This document shows positions 57,782 to 64,000 of a DNA stretch of 64,000 nt, one piece after another. The notes under the pieces were generated by a model. That model saw nothing but the letters and a program-made list of their open reading frames with translations, had not been told where the DNA came from and did no database searches. Location of the stretch: assembly GCF_907165205.1 (NCBI RefSeq), contig NC_058191.1, forward strand, positions 4,528,501-4,592,500, given 5' to 3'. Origin of the DNA: Coccinella septempunctata (Eukaryota > Arthropoda > Insecta > Coleoptera > Coccinellidae). The translations under genes were made by a program, and so were the position numbers. Within the stretch, counting starts at the first letter, position 1. The number at the start of each line of letters is the position of its first letter.

Positions 57782-58459
57782 CTACAATTTCAACACCCCG
57801 TATCTCGGAGAGGAAACATTTCTCGACATATGTTTATATGACAAACTAGGGCTTATTTTTGATGTAGAATACGTGGTTAAAATTTCTTGGTTACGATCTG
57901 GACCACCCTGTATATAGCAACTCAAATGTGACAAAATTGAACAAAACAAGGGAACTTTGATTTCTTTTCTTCTTTGGTGATTTCTTCGTGGAAATAACGT
58001 AAATAAAAAATCGGCATATTTCCTACTGCCAATGCGCCGCTTGTATCTATTCGGCATTGTCCCAAGTCACCCTATGAAACAACAAAATAAATGAATGAGA
58101 TCCATGTTCCCGTTTGATTCGTAAACAACCTTATTTCATGACATATCTTATATATAATATCCCAATATCCCACATATCCAGAAAAAAATTACACATGAAC
58201 AAAGTGAAACGCATGTACAGAACACTAGAAAGTATAAGGGGTCATAAAAAAACGCGCTTTTACTCTCCTGAATTCGTTAATTTTTCCTGTCAATTCAAAC
58301 GCTCTGGTCACGACAAACTCAACAGGAATTAATTGTTAAACTAACCGAAAAGACGTTACACAATCTTATAAAATTGTCCCTTCACTGATAAATGGTAAGA
58401 AACAAAGAAATCTGCAAGGGGGTAATTGTCCCAAGTTACAGGACTGTTCCAAGTCACCC
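57782..58459. other. Fragments of TA-type elements (ACAGGGTGG and GGGTGACTTGGGACA ends)
   Basis: GGACCACCCTGTATATAG near 57900 is an isolated MITE right end. TTGTCCCAAGTCACCCTATG near 58056 and the pair AATTGTCCCAAGTTACAGG and GTTCCAAGTCACCCGAATC near 58427-58463 look like reiterated right-end motifs of another element. Left ends were not found, so the extent is uncertain. Confidence 0.4.
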
Positions 58460-59829
58460 GAATCTACCGGTATAGCAGAAATTCCCTTCATCCGTCAGTA
58501 CTCTGGGAGGGAGTAATATTGATGAATCATTCCATTACTTCCTGACTTCTTAGAAAATTGGGAAGATAAAAAGAACTCCATCTCCTGTTCCTCTGCTAAA
58601 CCAAGCATCTTTGAAGTATCGATATTCATCAAAACATACACAGCATGACAGCCGAAGCCAAAGAAGCTATGAGTTCTTCTGCGAACTCTCGGCAATATCT
58701 ACATCAACGGGGAAATTTTCTTGTATAAAGGCATTCACATCTCGCAGTGAAACTAAAAATAAAGCAGGTTTATTTTCTTTCGTGCCGATGCGAACCAAAA
58801 CAATTTGAATGTTGTTTTATACACATCGATAATATCTTCACAGAAAAGGAATATGTGCTGTTGAAATGTATGTTACGAATGTGGGAGAGAGGACAAAGAA
58901 ATATACAAATGGGGGGACTGAATCCAAGTAATTGAAACACGAGCCTATTTAATGAGCATTTCTCTCAAGACATCGTTAAATTCAGCAGAATATCTGTTTT
59001 GATTTAATCCCGCACGAGCAACACTGTAAATGATTGAAAATTATGTTGTACAGACAGCAGAATATGCAAGGTATACGTACACAAGACTATCTAGAGCCAT
59101 ACCAAAAATTTTTTTAAATAAACTTTAGTGAAAACCCTTAAGGTGTGGAACCCATGATTTGAAGAGAAATTTTCAGATGACACAGATCAAGAAATCGAAA
59201 TTCGAATGACTTAACCGGGTTAAACCTGTCAGTGAGCTTGGAATATAGTCCATTCAAGAATGATTGACATCCCAGTTGACCTTGAAAGTCCAGACGCAAC
59301 AATATATGGTCACAAAAGATCTTCAATAATTTCTGTAGTTTCAATCACAGAACTGGAATATATGATTATAACCTAAAAAACTATTTGTAAAGAAGAAATA
59401 TTCAAATTCAGCTCACATGACACCGCTATAATATCTCTCCGCATGCTGAATTTTGAAATTGTTAGTATTGTATTGAAGCCTAATTGTGAATTTGAGACTG
59501 GGCGTAAATTTCAGTTTATTTAGTGAAACATGTGCTTTTATCAACCGTCCGAAGCATTGAACAGAGGATAGAACATTTAGTTAGGTGAAATGTGCTTTTT
59601 GTCTCTCCATGAATACTCACTTCTTTAAACATATATCCACAACTATTCATTTTCATGTCAAAAACGAAAATTACAAAACTTTGAGTTTTTTACGCAGAAT
59701 AAGATTCTGTAAAGAAAAATGTATATTCCTCATTAAAAAAATCTACTTGACCTTGAAATAACTGCATTCAAATAAGTCTGAGAAAATTTAATTTGAAATA
59801 TTTTTTGATCCAGGCTCTTCATAAGGAGT
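58460..59829. other. Non-coding stretch
   Basis: Only short frames, none with domain features. No repeats resolved. Confidence 0.4.
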
Positions 59830-61115
59830 TACGAGGATATATTGAGAAATTCTTAGCCTACTATAGAACCAAACAAAATTTCAATGTCAAAATATTTTAT
59901 TACTTAACATATTTCCCTCTTAATTGGATACATTTATTACAGCGAACCTGGCAACGTCTCTAGACCATTCAAAAAAATGATTCTACTTGCTCTGCAAACC
60001 AGACCTCCAAAACTTTTATTACCTCCTCGTTGGAAGAAAATTTACGACCTTTTAAACTTTTTTTCAGTTGAGGAAAGAGATATTAGTCGGATGGAGCTAA
60101 ATCTGTTGAATAAGAGGGGTGTTCTAGTAATTCAAACCCTAAATCACGAATTTTTTGCATGGCAACATGAGATTTGTGTGCAGGGGCTTTGTCCTGCAAA
60201 AACAAAACACCTTTGGATGGCTTAACTTTTTAATTTTTCCCGTAGAGTGGTTAGTAATGTCGAATAGTAATCTCCGGTTATTGGTCTACCCTTATCCAAA
60301 AAATCAATCATGATTATTCCATGGCAATCCCAAAAAACTAAAGCAAGAACTTGTCCAGCAGATTTTTGGACACGAAACTTCTTAGGTCTTGGAGAACCAG
60401 ATTGTCGCCATTCCATCGATTGTTGCTTTGTTTCTGGATCGTAGAAATGAACCTAAGTCTCATCCATAGTAACAATTCGGTTTGAGAAGCCTACATCGTT
60501 TTCAAATCGAGCACAGATCGAACGCGATGCTTCTACCCTTGCACGCTTTTGGTCAACATTCAAACATATGGGTATCCATTTTGTAGCAATTTTCCTCATG
60601 TCCAAATTGTCGTGAACTATATGATGAGCGCGTTCGTATGGGATATTCAGTGCTTCAAATATCAGTTTTAGCCCAATTCGACGGTCTGATAAAATCATGT
60701 CATGAACTGCATCGATATTTTCGGGGACTGACACAGAAACTGGCCTTCCAGATCGGTCATCATCTTCAATGGAAAATTTACCTTTTTTGAAGCTTGCGGT
60801 CCAATTTTTCACGATCGCATACGAAGGACATTGATCACCAAGGGTATTAAGCGTATCTTCGTAAATCTGCTTACCTCTTAACCCTTTTAAATACAGGTAC
60901 TTGATGATGGCTCTATACTCCAATTTTTCGATTTTCACAATTTCGTTGGACATCTCCTTTCTTTTAATTTATTGCGTATCTCTGGTTTACTTTTTCGACC
61001 TCAAACTTCACACTGACGCTGCTAATGAGTTATTGTTCGTTGCTATGGTAACGCAATATTTTTGTTATGCCTGGAACTGATCTAGGCTAACTAGATATCA
61101 ATAGATCCTCGTTTA
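59830..61115 (-). mobile_element. Mariner element, copy 2 (both ends present)
   Basis: The left end is TACGAGGATATATTGAGAAA then TTCTTAGCC. The right end GGCTAACTAGATATCAATAG then ATCCTCGT is its imperfect complement. The length of about 1.29 kb is standard for mariner. The right TA appears as TTTA, probably a substitution. It is in direct orientation relative to copy 1, 8 kb away. The transposase is on the minus strand. Confidence 0.88.
59969..60953 (-). pseudogene. Mariner transposase (DD34D type), decayed, copy 2
   Basis: Starts MSNEIVKIEKLEYRAIIKYL. The N-terminal half is intact to IVTMDET and then hits a stop near 60450. It contains a first helix-turn-helix (RGKQIYEDTLNTLG, then SYAIVKNWTASF) and a second (RIGLKLIFEALNIPYERAHH). 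Downstream frames give MEWRQSGSPRPKKFRVQKSA, VFWDCHGIIMIDFLDKGRPI, then the region with LFLQDKAPAHKSH-like text and LEHPSYSTDLAPSDYYLFP-like text near 60110. The frame ends in WFAEQVESFF before the stop at 59969-59971. Family length would be about 340 residues. Stops and indels rule out activity. Confidence 0.87.
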
Positions 61116-61129
61116 TCAGTGGAGCTTTT

Positions 61130-61400
61130 AAAACGGGTCACCCAATATAGGGCTTCGCCAGGAACTCCAGGGAGCTTTGATGCATACACCATATAGTCCG
61201 GACCTGGCACCAAGCGATTTCCATGTTTATCTTGTATGGGAAACTTCCTCAGTGATAAGAAATTGGCAGCAACAAAAGATTATGAAAATCGGTTACAAGA
61301 GTTTTTCGCATATAGAGACCAAAACTTCTGTGAAAGAGACATCATGAACATTAAAAATGGGGAAAAATTAGAGAACTGAACTGTGAATATATGACTTAAA
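61130..61400 (+). pseudogene. Mariner transposase C-terminal fragment, opposite strand
   Basis: Plus-strand frames read GALMHTPYSPDLAPSDFHVY (the third catalytic block, ending in the Asp of DD34D). After a one-base shift they read LSDKKLAATKDYENRLQEFF then AYRDQNFCERDIMNIKNGE, the C-terminal helix of mariner proteins. It starts about 15 bp past the end of mariner copy 2 but belongs to a different, divergent mariner. No termini and no N-terminal half remain. Confidence 0.75.
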
Positions 61401-62454
61401 GCAGACAATCCAAAACATTACAAATTGAGTCTTTAAGTTCACGAAAAATAACGGATTTCTTCTTCCCCTATCTATTACGTTGACATAAAGTATTTTCTCA
61501 ATATGGACCTAAGGATAATATCCTCGAAAGGTAACATGTTATAGAGAAATACCCTGAAGAATTCAGACAATAAATTGAAGAATCGATCTATATAGAAACC
61601 AATAAGAATAAGAAGTAAAAGAAAATCAACTTCGACAACATACAAATGTTAAAATGAATACCTTGGCCGATGAAATTGCGTTTCTATTCCAATAACAGTT
61701 TGTTGGATTAAAGGGGAGGCAAAAAACATAATATAGAGCAATATAAGACGGATTCCAAGACGAATTGCTTCCTTATTTACACAGTCGTCCAGTCTCTCGT
61801 CAGTTACGAAAAACGTACTGAACAAAACGCTTCCTATGTACAAAAGAAATAATGTTCACCATTCAGGGCTTCCTATTCACAATCGATTACAAATGAATCA
61901 CAGTTCTTCTTCCTATCTAACTGGGAAAATGGTAAATAAAGACTGAGTAGCCTGGTGCGCGCCAAGATTGAGATTTCGACATCGAAAAAACTCTGCAGCA
62001 GTGCTCGGAGAAACGGTAACGTGATTTAATTACCATCTATCTGCAATGCCTTCAAGTTTGCCAATTCGCTTCCTTGTTTCGACGTTACAATTAATCCGAT
62101 TCGAATTCAAACCGCTGAAAACTGGCGAATTTCGAACAGTTCATTCGCAGCGAAGCAGGAAAAATTCTCGCCATTGCCGTAGATTGTTCCACGGCTCATT
62201 GGGATTAAAACATGCGAAAGTTAAAATGGAAAAGTTTCGACAATGGAAATATGGCTTTCTCCGTTATTTGCCAAAGGATTACCGGAAAATTGACTTAATT
62301 TTTCTGGGCAATCGCACTGGTCCAGTTGTACGTTTCAGAGCCATGACACTAATTACAAAAAAATAAATCAACGTTGAATTTAGGCTTACTACCAGCTCTC
62401 ACGTGAACTCATTGCCGATTTACTTGGACAGGGACCCCATTAAGATAGCAGAAC
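61401..62454. other. Non-coding stretch with a less AT-rich island
   Basis: At 61940-62270 base composition is more balanced and a 106-codon plus frame (62046-62366) is open. No family was recognised and no splice framework is evident. It could be a regulatory region, an untranslated exon or a chance frame. Confidence 0.3.
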
Positions 62455-62577
62455 CAGTTTCGAATTTTGGATTTTTTTGCTGCCATAATTTAAGGCTAAT
62501 TTTTTACCCCAATTAAGAATTTTTTGCTCCCCAATTTTTGAAGAAATTTGGGGCTAGCAGAACCTAGAAGCTCGCTT
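62455..62577 (+). repeat. Direct repeat R4, copy 1
   Basis: TTCGAATTTTGGATTTTTTT through TTTTTTGCTCCCCAATTTTT to GCTAGCAGAACCTAGAAGCT matches 63868-63992 with few differences. The two copies flank the element at 62781-63684 at a distance. A third copy may continue beyond the window end. Confidence 0.75.
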
Positions 62578-62780
62578 CCACAATGCCAATATTCCAAATT
62601 GTAGGTTTAGTTTCCAGCAATAGAATAATATTCTCGTATTTCATGTGCCAATTAACGAAACCACAATCAGTATCAAATTAAGACAATTTTCTATATTTAA
62701 AACTGGAATTAACATTCCAAACATTACAGCAATCAATCCCAATCAAACATCCTGTATAGTATTACAAATGATATGATATA

Positions 62781-63684
62781 TAGAGTCATTCGGGGTAACT
62801 GAGCGCAGAGGGTAAGTGTGCGCAGTGCCGTATATCTCGACTATGCAGTGTATGAAAGAGAGGTTCATTTGGGTGAAGCAAGAGCGCAGAATCCCCAGAT
62901 TAGTTTTTCTTAGGAGTGTGCCGTGCGACGTTTCCTTAACTTTTTATTTGCAATCAATCAAATTCACTAGTTTTCTTGTTAATTTTCAGCATCTCTGCAA
63001 ATTCTGCCAGGTCCAAGTTTCGATCATGGGCATATTAATCTAAATATATAATAAAAAATTTTAGGTTCTCTTAGCTGCTCAACTCTATAAGAACGTCAAT
63101 TTAAATTTTGGCTTACTAGGGAAAGTTTGCGCGGGTAACTGTGCGCATAGATTCATTATATGGGCATTAGTTCAGTGAGGAATAAATTATGACATTGTTG
63201 ATTTTCTTGGTTAAGACTCGATCAATATTGTCCTATTTGTTCAGAAAAATATGAAGAGCCACCAACAGGGGAATGTATCAAGTGTTGTGTTCACCAGGAA
63301 TGGTGGCATGAACAATAATGCACTGCTTATAAAAAGGCGCTTCTGTATTGACAATAAACAGCATTTCTCTAATATTGTAACATTTTGATGACATTATTTT
63401 GTAATTTGTTTTGATTGTGTGGTTCACTAAGCACTGCGTTCACTTACCCCGTGAGGGTGCGCACACTTACCCGCAATACGGGGCATGTGAACGCACTCCG
63501 ACTTTAACCATTAAATTTCTTTTTGCGGAAAGAAAACGTTTTTGTTTGTTGGCTTTTTGATGTTTTCTTATAGATTGGAAAATTCTCTATCTTATGAATA
63601 TGTTTTAATTTTCCTAGCTTCAACATTTGAAACAGGATATGGCTTGAAAGGCGAAAGTGCGCACAGTTGCCCCGAATGACTCTA
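62781..63684. mobile_element. TA-flanked element with reiterated GGTAAGTGTGCGCA motif
   Basis: The left end TAGAGTCATTCGGGGTAACT then GAGCGCA and the right end TGCGCACAGTTGCCCCGAAT then GACTCTA are inverted with two differences. Internal copies of the motif G(G)GTAACTGTGCGCA or GGTAAGTGTGCGCA, in both orientations, occur near 62810, 63133, 63440-63475 and 63655. TA sits at both tips. The only frame (62816-63043) has no domain. It is a non-autonomous DNA element of unassigned family. Confidence 0.75.
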
Positions 63685-63867
63685 ATGATTTGCTATCAGC
63701 AGATAGATTTGTATCGTCGAAGAAAATTTTCGAGAAATCATTTACAACAAGAAGAATTGGGGTTATGTTTTAGTTTTTTCGATTTAATATTATAAAATAT
63801 CTTGTATTCGTATTCGAGATAATTAGAAAATATGTCATTGTTAATGGATCATTAAGCTAAAAGAATC

Positions 63868-63992
63868 ACTCTCGAATTTTGGATTTTATTGCGGCCATAA
63901 TTTTAGGCTAATTTTATACCCCAATTAAAAATTTTTTGCTCCCCAATTTTTGGAGAAATTTTGGGCTAGCAGAACCTAGAAGCTAATAGAAC
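63868..63992 (+). repeat. Direct repeat R4, copy 2
   Basis: Matches 62455-62577 (CGAATTTTGGATTTTATTGC, then TACCCCAATTAAAAATTTTT, then GCTAGCAGAACCTAGAAGCT). The repeat may belong to a larger element that runs out of the window at 64000. Confidence 0.75.
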
Positions 63993-64000
63993 TTTTAGCC

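Noticed and set aside
1..64000. tRNA, rRNA and SINE box A/B signals
   Set aside because: No convincing internal promoter boxes or cloverleaf arms were seen by eye; a tRNAscan-SE run would be decisive.

Overview
The window looks like insect nuclear DNA. It is AT-rich, has almost no long open frames, and has one spliced host exon (a Wengen-like TNF receptor) in a dense field of transposable elements. Many TA-flanked miniature elements begin ACAGGGTG, which is common in insects. A beetle is plausible, but the sequence alone does not fix the order. No bacterial operons, rRNA, tRNA or CRISPR arrays were seen.

Layout. 1-5600: non-coding DNA, one ACAGGGTG foldback MITE (1890-2314), and copy A of a five-copy repeat family here called the CTCGAG family. 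5604-8581: a non-autonomous hAT element with an exact 8-bp duplication, then a second element with reiterated end motifs. 10136-13442: a stack of MITEs, two of them inserted back to back in a third. 14120-16084: a Tc1-type transposon whose DD34E transposase frame is split by a 416-bp foldback insertion. 19110-21214: a second mariner-like transposon (19160-20635) inside an older repeat whose empty site survives at about 30,288. 23327-33661: CTCGAG copies B, C and D, the inverted second copy of that transposon (24945-26384), a 140-bp retro-type insertion (26599-26766), and several foldbacks.

34330-37140 holds two LINE remnants. 37339-37897 (minus strand) is the only confident host coding sequence: signal peptide, one six-cysteine TNFR domain, His-rich linker, transmembrane helix, and canonical splice sites at both ends. 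38000-50500 holds another LINE fragment, more MITEs, CTCGAG copy E, a small hAT MITE with an 8-bp duplication, and a decayed mariner. 51850-61400 has two mariner copies in direct orientation, a hAT element with a mariner-like element nested in it, and a further mariner tail. 62781-63684 is a TA-flanked element with repeated terminal motifs.

The strongest unexpected signal is two short insertions with 14-bp and 16-bp target duplications. Each carries a hammerhead-ribozyme-like core of the kind known from Penelope-like retroelements: GCC, then CTGAAGA or a degenerate form, a stem, GAAACGT, then GGC. One is a compact 140-bp unit. The other is a near-perfect 169-bp inverted-repeat foldback. A second theme is several unrelated non-autonomous elements that repeat their own end motif internally. 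All transposase and reverse transcriptase frames here are broken, so none looks autonomous.
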